A stretch of DNA of 64,000 bases from Arcanobacterium pluranimalium (GTDB lineage: Bacteria > Actinomycetota > Actinomycetes > Actinomycetales > Actinomycetaceae). Below, piece after piece: positions 1-10,154 of the stretch. The DNA lies in the NCBI RefSeq assembly GCF_016907845.1, contig NZ_JAFBCS010000001.1:806001-870000 (forward strand), in the 5' to 3' direction. Position numbers and translations under genes: made by a program. Position 1 is the stretch's first letter. Every line of letters starts with the position of its first letter. Below the pieces are notes generated by a model. The model was not told the origin of the DNA. It made no database searches and worked only from the letters and a program-made list of their open reading frames with translations.

Positions 1-500
1 GATGTGGGGCAGTTGACGAGTAATTTGTACCGTTCATGTTTCTATAGTATTAAGTACTTAACGATCTGTAAAGTAGTATTGCCATTTATGTGTAGTTATA
101 TGGCTGTGCATAAGTGGGTGTTAGTCAAAGCGCATGAAATATATGTCATGAATATCTGAACTTATAACGTATGAATGAATAATTCGTTCATTTGTAGAAT
201 AGTGCGCAAGATATGAAACGGTGCCTAGTGGCGTCGATAGGTCGCTTCCCACCGGCCGCTGGCCAGCATGATTGTCAAGCTGAAAAACGAAAATCCGGCA
301 AAATCTCGGTAGCTAAAAGTGAACAAATCGGAAAAATCCGTCAAAACGCTTGTTTTGGTACATAAGGTATCGATAACCTTGAGACGTGTTGCTCAGAAAG
401 CAACACAATGCCAGGTTTGGTGCATATTTGCATGCATAGATCTCATAAATTGCATATATACACCACAGCCACTTTCAATTCTCACCGATTGGAGTTCATC
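1..500. other. Intergenic region before the lipase
   Basis: No convincing gene is seen. The stretch is AT-rich. The clearest structure is an imperfect inverted repeat at 171-191: a 10-base arm ATGAATGAAT, one central base, and ATTCGTTCAT, which pair with one mismatch. It is operator-like, but no -35/-10 pair with good spacing was found beside it. A short reading frame near 319-519 has no ribosome binding site and no recognisable product. Confidence 0.5.
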
Positions 501-1757
501 GTGCGTAAAAATACGATGATACTTTCATGTTTGGCACTGTCATCTTTGCTTGCAGCGGGCATCGCGCCGTCGGCAATAGCGGACGCAAGCCCTTCGCAAT
601 CCTCCCTCCAACTGCAAGCTGGTGCTCAAACCGATCCGCAGGGCGATGACTACCTGCCTTTCTATCATAATATCCCCGAGCTTTCGGGCGATAAGCCAGG
701 CACTTTGCTCCGTAGCGAATCTGTTGAAAACCCTTGGAATCCGCTAGGAATCAAAGCCAGTGGCCCTTTTAAGGCAACTCGGATTCTCTACACCTCGCAA
801 AACCGCACTGGAAAGACGATTCCGGTGAGCGGCATCGTCATCGAATCAAAGGCGCCGTGGCAAGGTCAAGGAAAGCGTCCACTCATCGCATTCGCACCCG
901 GCACCCAGGGCGTTGGAGACAAGTGCGCACCATCGCGCCAACTTGCGGATACCGCCGTCGGCGATTACGAACAGTACTTCTTTGAGGCGATGCTTAAGAA
1001 AGGGTACGCGGTAGTCGTCACTGACTACGAAGGTCTAGGAACTCCAGGTATGCACACGTATATGGATCGCATTTCGCAAGGTCATGCGGTTCTCGATAGC
1101 GTGCGTGCAGTACGTCAACTCAAAGGGTGGGACATCATTGCCGAAAACCCACTTGCCATCGACGGATATTCCCAAGACGGAGGTGCCGCGGCAAGTGCGG
1201 CCGAGCTGGCTGATAACTATGCTCCAGAGCTGAAATTCAAGGTGGCCGCAATCGGCGTCGCTCCCGCTGATTTAACTTTGCTTCCACCGACTCTTGACGG
1301 AACCTTGTACTTCCTATTTGAGGCGTTCGCGTTTATGGGAATCAGCCACAGCTATGGAATTGATTTCACTGCGGATCTTAACAAAGAGGGTAAAGACGTC
1401 ATGCTACGTGCTGCCAACGCGTGTACACAAGATTTGATTCCATTCATTGGGAAGAAACTCGAAAAGCTCACGATTGATGGAACTACAGTGCAACAGTTCA
1501 TCAACAAAGAGCCATATAAGAGCATGCTTTCTGATCAACATATCGGATACCGCGCGCCGTCTATGCCGGTAACCCTAACTCACAGCAAGGGCGACGATGT
1601 CATTCCATTCCACGTTGGTGAAAAACTGGCGAAAGAGTGGTCGGCTAGTGGAGGAGATATCACATTCGTCCCGCATACCTCCGGTACGCATGCATTCGGA
1701 TCAATCACTCACGCGAGGATTGCTGTTCAACAGTTTGAAAAGGTGTTTGGACACTAA
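501..1757 (+). CDS. Secreted lipase (LIP family, alpha/beta hydrolase)
   Basis: Predicted secreted triacylglycerol/ester lipase of the LIP family known from actinobacteria and Candida. The GTG at 501 is chosen because GGAG lies six bases upstream and the protein then opens with a signal peptide: positive residues, a hydrophobic stretch, and likely cleavage near residue 28-30. An upstream in-frame ATG at 408 would bury the signal. The nucleophile is Ser224 in DGYSQDGGAA. Family members usually have Gly two residues after the Ser; here it is Asp226. Candidate triad partners are Asp365/366 in HSKGDDVIPF and His397 in SGTHAFG. At 418 residues it is full length. It stands alone and faces guaB1 across a hairpin. 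The family call is firm; the substrate is unknown. Confidence 0.85.
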   Translation: MRKNTMILSCLALSSLLAAGIAPSAIADASPSQSSLQLQAGAQTDPQGDDYLPFYHNIPELSGDKPGTLLRSESVENPWNPLGIKASGPFKATRILYTSQNRTGKTIPVSGIVIESKAPWQGQGKRPLIAFAPGTQGVGDKCAPSRQLADTAVGDYEQYFFEAMLKKGYAVVVTDYEGLGTPGMHTYMDRISQGHAVLDSVRAVRQLKGWDIIAENPLAIDGYSQDGGAAASAAELADNYAPELKFKVAAIGVAPADLTLLPPTLDGTLYFLFEAFAFMGISHSYGIDFTADLNKEGKDVMLRAANACTQDLIPFIGKKLEKLTIDGTTVQQFINKEPYKSMLSDQHIGYRAPSMPVTLTHSKGDDVIPFHVGEKLAKEWSASGGDITFVPHTSGTHAFGSITHARIAVQQFEKVFGH

Positions 1758-1843
1758 TCTAGCGGTGATATTGTCCGCCTAGCAGGTGCAACTGCGAACT
1801 CTGTCTGAGTGATCGCTTGTTGACTTTCGCCGGCCGCTGGATA

Positions 1844-1895
1844 AACATAGTGTGGGGAGTGCGATAATCGTTCGCGCTCCCCACACTGCTATGTT
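1844..1895. terminator. Bidirectional hairpin terminator between lipase and guaB1
   Basis: Long imperfect inverted repeat between convergent genes. The left arm (1844-1864) includes TGTGGGGAGTGCGA. The right arm (1872-1895) includes TCGCGCTCCCCACACTG. They pair with a two-base bulge and one mismatch around a 7-base loop. There is no strong T-tract on either side, so termination is inferred from position and stem strength. Confidence 0.6.
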
Positions 1896-1970
1896 GAGTT
1901 GACTTACCTATGAGGCGAGCTCAGCTAAGCAAACAACTCACCACCGCATCAACTACGATCACTAACAATC

Positions 1971-3450
<1,480 letters not shown>

Positions 3451-3549
3451 AGAGTGTTCATCATAGTGATGCCTGTTGTATCAGTATGTGGACTGTAGGT
3501 GTTTTTGATCAGACTCTCACTTCGTCACGGTTCGGATGAAAGAAAGAAG

Positions 3550-3579
3550 TATAATTGCAGGTGTTAACCGTACTGGTTA
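3550..3579 (+). promoter_or_regulatory. -10 box and adjacent palindrome for the quinone oxidoreductase gene
   Basis: A consensus TATAAT sits at 3550-3555 with no clear -35 at 17 bases. Just downstream, at the expected transcription start, TAACC and GGTTA form an inverted repeat around GTACT (3565-3579). The location suggests repression at the start site. It also argues against an in-frame ATG at 3536, which would precede the -10. Confidence 0.5.
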
Positions 3580-3607
3580 CAAGGAACCTCACAAGAAAGA
3601 GCCGTAT

Positions 3608-4663
3608 ATGCAGCACTCAACTTTCAAAGCGTGGATCGTCCGTAAAGATGCAGATCACGCCCAAGCCTCGTTCGAAGGTTTCGATGAAAGTTTCATTCTC
3701 GCGGGCTCGCCTTGCGTTAATAAGGGCGACGACGCCGTATCGCGCCTACCTCGGGAAACGGAACCGCGCGTCGTCGTACGCGTCACATATTCAAGCATCA
3801 ATTATAAAGATGCACTAGCGCTTGAGGGAAAACCTGGAATCATTCGTAAACACCCACTCATTCCAGGTATCGATCTCGTAGGTGAAGTGGTTGAATCTTC
3901 GGATTCGCACTGGAAGCCAGGTGCGACTGTGGTGCTCACCGGTGCGGGAATCGGCGAAGAAAAACATGGTGGACTCTCTGAGCTGGCATGTGTGAGCACT
4001 GATGCGCTTATCGCTTTGCCGAAGTCTTTTTCTGCCAAGCAAGCGGCAGCAATTGGCACAGCTGGTTACACTGCTGCTTTGTGCGTGATGGCTTTACAGG
4101 ACGCAGGAATAGATCAAGGCAAGGGCCCGATCCTCGTCACCGGAGCAGGTGGTGGCGTGGGTTCTATCGCGGTTGCGCTTCTTGCAGGGCTTGGCTATGA
4201 GGTACATGCAGTGACGGGTCGTAAGGAGGCTTTGAGCCAGCAGCTCACCATGCTCGGTGCGAGGCAGATTCTCTCTCGTGATGAAGTGAATGCCAATGGG
4301 AAGCCTCTGGTGAAGCAACGGTGGGCTGGTGCTGTCGATACCGTTGGTGGAGATATCCTCGCGAGCGTATTGGCAGCTATTGAGCATAACGGTGCTGTGG
4401 CGGCATGCGGTTTGGCAGGCGGAGCACAGCTTTCTTGTACCGTAATGCCGTTTATCTTGCGCGGCGTAAATCTGCTCGGTGTGAACTCAGTGCTCGTTGA
4501 TTACGAACGTCGCCTCGCCGCTTGGGAGCTACTTGGTCGCGCATTAGATCCCGCTCTCCTTGATGCGATCACCTCAGAGGTGGAGTTAGCTGATGTGAGA
4601 TCAGTTTCTCGCGAACTTTTGGCTGGTAAAGGCACTGGTCGTACCGTGGTGCGCGTAAGCTGA
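3608..4663 (+). CDS. YhdH/AcuI-type NADPH quinone oxidoreductase (MDR superfamily)
   Basis: Zinc-independent medium-chain dehydrogenase/reductase of the YhdH/YhfP (acrylyl-CoA reductase-like) group. Features include the N-terminal catalytic fold with SSINYKDALAL, the family segment HPLIPGIDLVGEVV, GTAGYTAALCV, and the nucleotide-binding motif GAGGGVGSIAV. The first of these lacks the zinc ligands of alcohol dehydrogenases. The ATG at 3608 has a purine-rich AAGAAAGAG just upstream and gives 351 residues, close to the family size. It is monocistronic, divergent from guaB1 and followed by a strong hairpin. The reaction is probably NADPH-dependent reduction of an activated C=C bond; the exact substrate is unknown. 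Confidence 0.8.
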   Translation: MQHSTFKAWIVRKDADHAQASFEGFDESFILAGSPCVNKGDDAVSRLPRETEPRVVVRVTYSSINYKDALALEGKPGIIRKHPLIPGIDLVGEVVESSDSHWKPGATVVLTGAGIGEEKHGGLSELACVSTDALIALPKSFSAKQAAAIGTAGYTAALCVMALQDAGIDQGKGPILVTGAGGGVGSIAVALLAGLGYEVHAVTGRKEALSQQLTMLGARQILSRDEVNANGKPLVKQRWAGAVDTVGGDILASVLAAIEHNGAVAACGLAGGAQLSCTVMPFILRGVNLLGVNSVLVDYERRLAAWELLGRALDPALLDAITSEVELADVRSVSRELLAGKGTGRTVVRVS

Positions 4664-4690
4664 GTGAAAGAGTGCTTTAGCTAAGCATTA

Positions 4691-4750
4691 TGAGATATTC
4701 TGCTTGGTATGGCTGGGCTACTGCCTGACCATACCAAGCAGAATATCTCA
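4691..4750. terminator. Perfect 22-bp bidirectional hairpin
   Basis: Positions 4691-4712 and 4729-4750 are exact reverse complements (22 bp) around a 16-base loop, between convergent genes. The arm begins TGAGATATTCTGCTTGG. It probably terminates transcription in both directions. Confidence 0.75.
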
Positions 4751-4777
4751 ATTGCCGAATACCTGAGTTACTGAATC

Positions 4778-6997
4778 CTAGTTTTTGTCGAGCTCAGAAA
4801 TTATCTCATTGAGGGTGGCTGATGGGCGCATCACCTCGGCAAGTTTCGAGCGGTCTGGGTGGTAGTAACCACCGATATCCACGCTCGTGCCCTGGGCCTC
4901 AATGAGTTCTCGCTCAATATCGTGCGCGGCGTTTGCCAAACGTCCAGCGAATGGCGCGAATGCTGCGGCGAGCTCGGCGTCGTCGTTCTGTTTTACGAGC
5001 TCATCAGCCCACCAAATCGCAATCCAGGCATGCGAGCCGCGATTGTCGATTCCGCCAAGACGGCGTGAGGGAGATTTATTTTCGTTGAGGAGACGTTCGG
5101 TGGCGCGGTCAAGGCAATCAGCCAAGACGCTCGCCTGCTTATTGCCAGTAAAGCGGGCAAATTGCCGCAAGCTCTCCGCCAATGCCAAGAACTCGCCAAG
5201 CGAATCCCAACGCAAGTAGTTTTCCTCCACGAGCTGCTGCACGTGCTTCGGCGCCGAGCCGCCCGCGCCAGTTTCAAAGAGTCCACCACCGGCCATGAGC
5301 GGCACCACCGAAAGCATCTTCGCTGAGGTGCCCAACTCCATGATCGGGAACAAATCGGTGAGGTAATCGCGCAGCACATTGCCAGTTACTGAGATTGTGT
5401 CCTCACCGCGGCGAATACGATCTACCGAGAACTGGGCTGCCTCAGCTGGACTCATAATGCGAATATCAAGCCCGTTAGTGTCCTCATCCGCCAAGTAAGC
5501 TTCGACCTTAGCTCGCAGAGCCCGGTCATGCGCACGCTCAGGATCGAGCCAGAACACGGCAGGCATACCGGAGATGCGTGCTCGGCGCACTGCCAACTGC
5601 ACCCAATCGTGAATAGGCGCATCTTTTGCCTGGCAGCTACGGTAAATATCGCCAACTTTCACGCTCTGCGTCATCACAACGTGGCCGTTACCAAGGCGTA
5701 CTTCCACTGTGCCATCGGCATCGATCACGAACGTCTTATCGTGTGAACCGTATTCTTCAGCCTTTTGTGCCATTAATCCGACGTTTGGCACAGTACCCAT
5801 CGTTGCTGGATCAAAGGCGCCATTCTTCTTGCAATCTTCAACCACAACGTCATATACGCCTGCATAAGTGGAATCTGGGATCACTGCCAGGGTATCTGCC
5901 GGGCTGCCGTCTGCTCCCCACATTTGCCCGGAATTGCGGATCATTGCAGGCATTGATGCATCAATAATCACATCTGAGGGTACGTGCAGACTCGTGATGC
6001 CTTTGTCGGAATTGACCATGGCCAGCGCCGGCCCATTGACCATCTCTTCTTCAAAGGAAGCGCGAATGTCGTTACCCTGGCTGAGCTGGGAGATTCCCTC
6101 GAGTATGGAACCCAAGCCATTCGAAGCGAGCAAGCCGTCCGCCTCAAGTGCCTCGCCATACTTGGCGAACGTCTCAGGGAAGAATGCACGCACCACATGC
6201 CCGAAAATAACCGGGTCGGACACTTTCATCATTGTGGCTTTGAGGTGCGCAGAAAACAGCACACCTTGCTTTTTGGCAAAACGTACTTGCTCAGCGAGGA
6301 AAGCGTCAAGTGCGCGTGCTTCCATTTTGGTTGAGTCGAAGATTTCGCCAGCAAGCACAGGAATATCGGCACGCAGCACCGTTTCGTTACCTGCTGCATC
6401 GACGTGAACGATGGATACGGCGTCGTCCTTTTCGATGACGACGGCCTTTTCGTTGGAACGGAAGTCGCCGTGACGCATCGTCGCCACCGTCGTCTTTGAC
6501 TGCGGATCCCAAGCGCCCATCCGGTGTGGGTGAGCTTTGGCGTAATTCTTAACAGCTTGAGGTGCACGACGATCGGAGTTTCCCTCGCGAAGAACGGGGT
6601 TAACTGCAGAACCTTTCACGGCGTCATAACGGGCGCGAATATCGCGTTCTTCGTCAGTGCGCGGATCAGAGGGATATTCTGGCAGATCGTAGCCGTGTGC
6701 TTGCAGCTCTTTAATGGCTGCCAAGAGCTGGGGAAGTGAGGCGGAAATATTGGGCAGCTTGATGATATTAGCTTCGGGAGTTTTGGCTAGTTCGCCGAGC
6801 TCAGCTAAGGCGTCGCTGGTGCGCTGCGACTGCGGTAGGTAGTCGGACAGTGCCGCGAGGATACGCCCGGAAAGTGAAATGTCACGTTCTTCTACTGCCA
6901 CACCTGCTTGTGAAGCAAATGCTTTCACAATAGGAAGGAATGACGCGGTTGCGAGCATCGGCGATTCGTCGGTGTGTGTGTAGATAATACGTGCCAT
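4778..6997 (-). CDS. icd: Monomeric NADP-dependent isocitrate dehydrogenase
   Basis: The 739-residue protein has the length and hallmark segments of the monomeric NADP-IDH family found in Corynebacterium and other actinobacteria. It begins [19 protein letters not shown]. It contains the conserved [11 protein letters not shown] stretch, the FRSNEKA segment, [18 protein letters not shown] and [14 protein letters not shown]. It oxidatively decarboxylates isocitrate to 2-oxoglutarate in the TCA cycle, producing NADPH. The start at 6997 is preceded by a GAGGGAGAG ribosome binding site. It appears monocistronic. gltA, another TCA gene, lies elsewhere in the window at 32 kb. Confidence 0.95.
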   Translation of the reverse strand: MARIIYTHTDESPMLATASFLPIVKAFASQAGVAVEERDISLSGRILAALSDYLPQSQRTSDALAELGELAKTPEANIIKLPNISASLPQLLAAIKELQAHGYDLPEYPSDPRTDEERDIRARYDAVKGSAVNPVLREGNSDRRAPQAVKNYAKAHPHRMGAWDPQSKTTVATMRHGDFRSNEKAVVIEKDDAVSIVHVDAAGNETVLRADIPVLAGEIFDSTKMEARALDAFLAEQVRFAKKQGVLFSAHLKATMMKVSDPVIFGHVVRAFFPETFAKYGEALEADGLLASNGLGSILEGISQLSQGNDIRASFEEEMVNGPALAMVNSDKGITSLHVPSDVIIDASMPAMIRNSGQMWGADGSPADTLAVIPDSTYAGVYDVVVEDCKKNGAFDPATMGTVPNVGLMAQKAEEYGSHDKTFVIDADGTVEVRLGNGHVVMTQSVKVGDIYRSCQAKDAPIHDWVQLAVRRARISGMPAVFWLDPERAHDRALRAKVEAYLADEDTNGLDIRIMSPAEAAQFSVDRIRRGEDTISVTGNVLRDYLTDLFPIMELGTSAKMLSVVPLMAGGGLFETGAGGSAPKHVQQLVEENYLRWDSLGEFLALAESLRQFARFTGNKQASVLADCLDRATERLLNENKSPSRRLGGIDNRGSHAWIAIWWADELVKQNDDAELAAAFAPFAGRLANAAHDIERELIEAQGTSVDIGGYYHPDRSKLAEVMRPSATLNEIISELDKN

Positions 6998-7249
6998 GTT
7001 TCAACTCTCCCTCGGGTTGTCACGTTGATTTGCCTCTCTAGCACTAGCTTAGTCCAGAAAGGGGGCAGGTGCGCAGAATTTCTCTCTTGGGAAATACGTC
7101 CTATATAAAAATGTTCTCAAATAATGTGGGCTGTGTCTAGAAAATAGTGTGAAGTCTGTCTAGAAATAGGGATTTGCGGATATTTTGTTTGTGTCCAGCA
7201 TGCTCGCCATGTTTAGAATCGCATTAACCAGAGACGGTTAGGCGGAAAT

Positions 7250-7696
7250 ATGAAACAGTGGCATGATACCGACGGCGTGGTGGAGTTCCCTTCAGGGCGC
7301 CAGGTACGTGGTCGTTCTTGGCGAGCATCAGTTAGTGAAGATGCCGATATTTCTGTTGTTTTGACTACCGCATCGGGCAAAGAGTTTTCCAATAACGGCG
7401 TTATCGGCGCCGGTGAAACGATCACAATAGATTGGCCTGATTATAGGCTGCCCCGGCGTCCTGCCCAGGCAATTCAGTCATTGCGCGAAATCTGGCAGCG
7501 TGCCGATAATGAACTTGTAGAAATCACCTGCTCTGGCGGAGTGGGGCGCACTGGGACTGCGCTCGCGATTCTGGCGATTTTTGAGGGAATGAAAGCCAGC
7601 GATGCCATCGACTTTGTGCAAGAAAAGTACAATCCGGGTTCGGTCAGTGAGCATGCGCAGCGCGGATTCCTCAAAGACTTCGACACTGAAGAATAA
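7250..7696 (+). CDS. Small protein-tyrosine / dual-specificity phosphatase-like protein
   Basis: A 148-residue cytoplasmic protein with the cysteine-phosphatase signature CX5R: Cys94-Ser-Gly-Gly-Val-Gly-Arg100-Thr-Gly. The residue before the Cys is Thr rather than the usual His. A general-acid Asp is expected in the loop around DWPDYRLPRRPAQ (61-73). The size fits a minimal dual-specificity phosphatase fold. The start has a GGCGG-type site six bases upstream. It is monocistronic. The physiological target is unknown. The direct repeat TGTCTAGAAA(A)TAG occurs twice upstream (from 7134 and 7157). Confidence 0.7.
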   Translation: MKQWHDTDGVVEFPSGRQVRGRSWRASVSEDADISVVLTTASGKEFSNNGVIGAGETITIDWPDYRLPRRPAQAIQSLREIWQRADNELVEITCSGGVGRTGTALAILAIFEGMKASDAIDFVQEKYNPGSVSEHAQRGFLKDFDTEE

Positions 7697-7889
7697 ACCG
7701 CCGCGAAGTTAGCCCAGGTCAGACCAAACAATCCCGTTACCAATTCGTTGCCGTCTTTCGTGGCGATTGTCGCAAATAGGACGCAGATGCGCATTCTGCC
7801 AGTACAAAAAAGATTGCAAAAGGGTAACAACAGCATATGTTTGGTGCGTATACCAGGCAATGCCGATATACTTACCCGCGTGCTTGTGA

Positions 7890-7961
7890 AAACCGGGCCG
7901 GTTTGATCGCAGGTATACTGAGCTGGGAAATCTACGGTGTCTCCCGAGGCGTCGTAGATTT
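7890..7961 (+). promoter_or_regulatory. Operator, -10 box and leader hairpin upstream of the alpha/beta hydrolase
   Basis: Three elements lie in series. The perfect palindrome AAACCGGGCCGGTTT (7890-7904) sits where a -35 would be. A TATACT -10 follows at 7914-7919. A hairpin starts about nine bases later: AAATCTACG (7928-7936) pairs with CGTAGATTT (7953-7961) and ends in a run of five Ts (7959-7963). The gene starts at 7997. This suggests regulated initiation plus a terminator-like leader, but could also be a terminated short transcript. Confidence 0.5.
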
Positions 7962-7996
7962 TTGGCTGTAAGTGTAACCGAGAGAAAATAAGGATT

Positions 7997-8767
7997 ATGG
8001 ATTCATTCGCTGCCGATATAGAAAAAACACCAGAGAAGCAAGTTCTCGAAAACTTGCTTGCTCTTGATGTTGCCAGCGAAGAAATTGAACGCTACGGCGT
8101 TCATCCAGATCAATATATTGAATGGTACGGGCCTGAAGACGGCAAAGTAATTTGTTTTATCCACGGCGGTTTCTTCCACGAGGACGGAACGCTGCGTTAC
8201 CTGCGTCCATCTGCACTGTCACTCGGGGAAGTCGGCTACCGTATCGCACTGCCTGAGTTTAGGCGAATCCCTGGCAATCCAGCAGTTTCCTTGGAAGATA
8301 TGGCAACTTTGGCTCGCCACCCACAGCTTGCCGAAGCTACCTGGCTCGGGCACTCGGCAGGGTCATTAAACGTGCTCAACGTGTTATTTGACACCGAACT
8401 GCGGCCATCGCACGGTGTGGTTTTAGCACCAATTTTTGATTTGCGCCGTGACGCTGAGGAAACGCCGAGCCTGTCGTCCGCCGCAACGATTCATTGGCTT
8501 GGCGGCACTCCCGCAGAAATTCCGGATGTCTACCAAGAATTTGATCCTGCGGTGCGTTATGCGCGGCTGGGCGCCGATGGCTTTAGCAGTGCTGGTTATC
8601 GCCTTGATATTATTCACGGCGCGCTGGACGCCACCATCCCGGTGCAGCGCACACGCGATTTGGCGAGCGAGCCTTTTAATATTGCGATCGTTCCTGACGC
8701 CAACCATAACGACGTGATACGCCCTGGCCACGACGCGTGGCTACTCCTGCTTGGTGCGCTTGGGTAA
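7997..8767 (+). CDS. Alpha/beta hydrolase (esterase-like)
   Basis: A 256-residue cytoplasmic alpha/beta hydrolase without a signal peptide. The oxyanion-hole motif HGGFF (about 56-60) resembles the hormone-sensitive-lipase and kynurenine-formamidase-like groups. The nucleophile is Ser120 in WLGHSAGS. Asp211 in HGALDATIP and His237 in PDANHND complete a plausible triad. AAGGAT precedes the ATG. Function beyond ester or amide hydrolysis is not identifiable. The leader contains an operator-like palindrome and a hairpin. Confidence 0.75.
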   Translation: MDSFAADIEKTPEKQVLENLLALDVASEEIERYGVHPDQYIEWYGPEDGKVICFIHGGFFHEDGTLRYLRPSALSLGEVGYRIALPEFRRIPGNPAVSLEDMATLARHPQLAEATWLGHSAGSLNVLNVLFDTELRPSHGVVLAPIFDLRRDAEETPSLSSAATIHWLGGTPAEIPDVYQEFDPAVRYARLGADGFSSAGYRLDIIHGALDATIPVQRTRDLASEPFNIAIVPDANHNDVIRPGHDAWLLLLGALG

Positions 8768-8831
8768 TTGAGGCGCGGCCGCCAGTATAAGTGCACTTGG
8801 GTAATCCGCTTAAGCGCAATACACTGGACGT

Positions 8832-10154
8832 ATGGCGCATTATGAGACCGGCATCGACGACCACATTTCCGATAGCCAACAAGCAGCAGATTCTTTTATT
8901 TCGAAGTACGCAGATTTTATTGTGAAATCACCGTCGTCCTATCACGCAGTTGAAGAATCCGCGCAGCTGTTGGCCGTGGCTGGCTACGTTCAGCAAGACG
9001 AACATGAAACGTGGCAGTGCCACCAGCGTGGATTCGTGCGACGATCCGGAGCCATTCTCGCTTGGCGACTTCCGCGAAAAGTAACCCCCGACGTCGGATT
9101 CCGTATCGTAGGTTCGCACACCGATTCGCCGTCGTTTAAGGTCAAACCGAATCCTGACTCTTTCCAGCACGGTTTTTCGCAGGTCAACGTGGAAGTATAT
9201 GGGGGACCGCTCCTCAATTCGTGGTTGAATCGCGATCTTGGCCTGGCAGGGCAAGTGGCCACAATCGACGGTGAAGTTCACCTCGTCAAAACTCCGCCTT
9301 TAATGGTGATTCCGCAGCTAGCCCCGCATCTTGATCGCTCTGTGAACACCCATCTAGAACTTTCGGCGCAGCGTGATTATCATCCGATCTGGGCGATTGG
9401 TGAAAACTCGATGTTTGAGCAGGTTGCGGCATGTGCCGATCTCGATGCGGAGCGTATCGCAGGCATGGATCTCTATGCTTACGACGCCGCGGCCCCAGCT
9501 ATCTACGGAGGCCAAGGTAGCGATTTCTTCGCGGCAGGGCGCCAGGATAACCTCAGTTCCGTTTATGCCTCGTTGCAGGCTTTTCTTGCCACGGATGACT
9601 CTGAGTGTGACGACGTGCAAATAATGGTGGCGTTTGACCATGAAGAAGTTGGGTCAACGACGTTCACGGGCGCTTGTGGGCCATTTTTGGAAGCGATGTT
9701 GCGTCGTCTTCATGCAGGTTTGGACGCGCCGGTGGCACAAGGCGAAGAGGGATTCCAGCGAATGCTTGCCAATTCTTCGTGTATTTCTGCTGATGCGGGT
9801 CACTCAATTAACCCTAATAAACCAGAAAAACACGACCCAGACCATCATCCGGTGCTGGGCAGTGGCCCTTTACTGAAAATCAATGGCAATCAGCGTTATG
9901 CAACTGAAGCCGAGGGCAAGGCGCTCTGGCTGCGTGCCTGCGATTATGCAGGTGTGGCTTGCCAAGAATTTGTGTCAAACAACGATGTGCCATGCGGTAC
10001 GACGATTGGTCCGCTCACGACACAGCGCTTGGGAATAATTACGGTTGACGTGGGAATTCCGTTGCTGTCTATGCATTCAGTTCGAGAAATTTCTTCTCCA
10101 ACCGATTTGATCGACCTCTCACGCGTTCTAGAAGGATACTTCCACGGTGCCTAA
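8832..10154 (+). CDS. M18 family aminopeptidase (aspartyl aminopeptidase type)
   Basis: Dinuclear zinc metallopeptidase of family M18, 440 residues, cytoplasmic. Metal and catalytic motifs appear in the expected order: SHTDSP (His96 and Asp98), GRQDNLSS, FDHEEVGS, ADAGHSINPN, NNDVPCGTTIGPL and the C-terminal LSMHSVREI. Family members remove acidic or neutral N-terminal residues from peptides. The end overlaps the next gene by eight bases, so the two are probably cotranscribed. Mycobacterial orthologues are often named pepC or apeB; the exact specificity is not evident from sequence. Confidence 0.9.
   Translation: MAHYETGIDDHISDSQQAADSFISKYADFIVKSPSSYHAVEESAQLLAVAGYVQQDEHETWQCHQRGFVRRSGAILAWRLPRKVTPDVGFRIVGSHTDSPSFKVKPNPDSFQHGFSQVNVEVYGGPLLNSWLNRDLGLAGQVATIDGEVHLVKTPPLMVIPQLAPHLDRSVNTHLELSAQRDYHPIWAIGENSMFEQVAACADLDAERIAGMDLYAYDAAAPAIYGGQGSDFFAAGRQDNLSSVYASLQAFLATDDSECDDVQIMVAFDHEEVGSTTFTGACGPFLEAMLRRLHAGLDAPVAQGEEGFQRMLANSSCISADAGHSINPNKPEKHDPDHHPVLGSGPLLKINGNQRYATEAEGKALWLRACDYAGVACQEFVSNNDVPCGTTIGPLTTQRLGIITVDVGIPLLSMHSVREISSPTDLIDLSRVLEGYFHGA

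Noticed and set aside
319-519. Possible small gene before the lipase
   Set aside because: No ribosome site, no coding bias, and it overlaps the lipase signal peptide in another frame.
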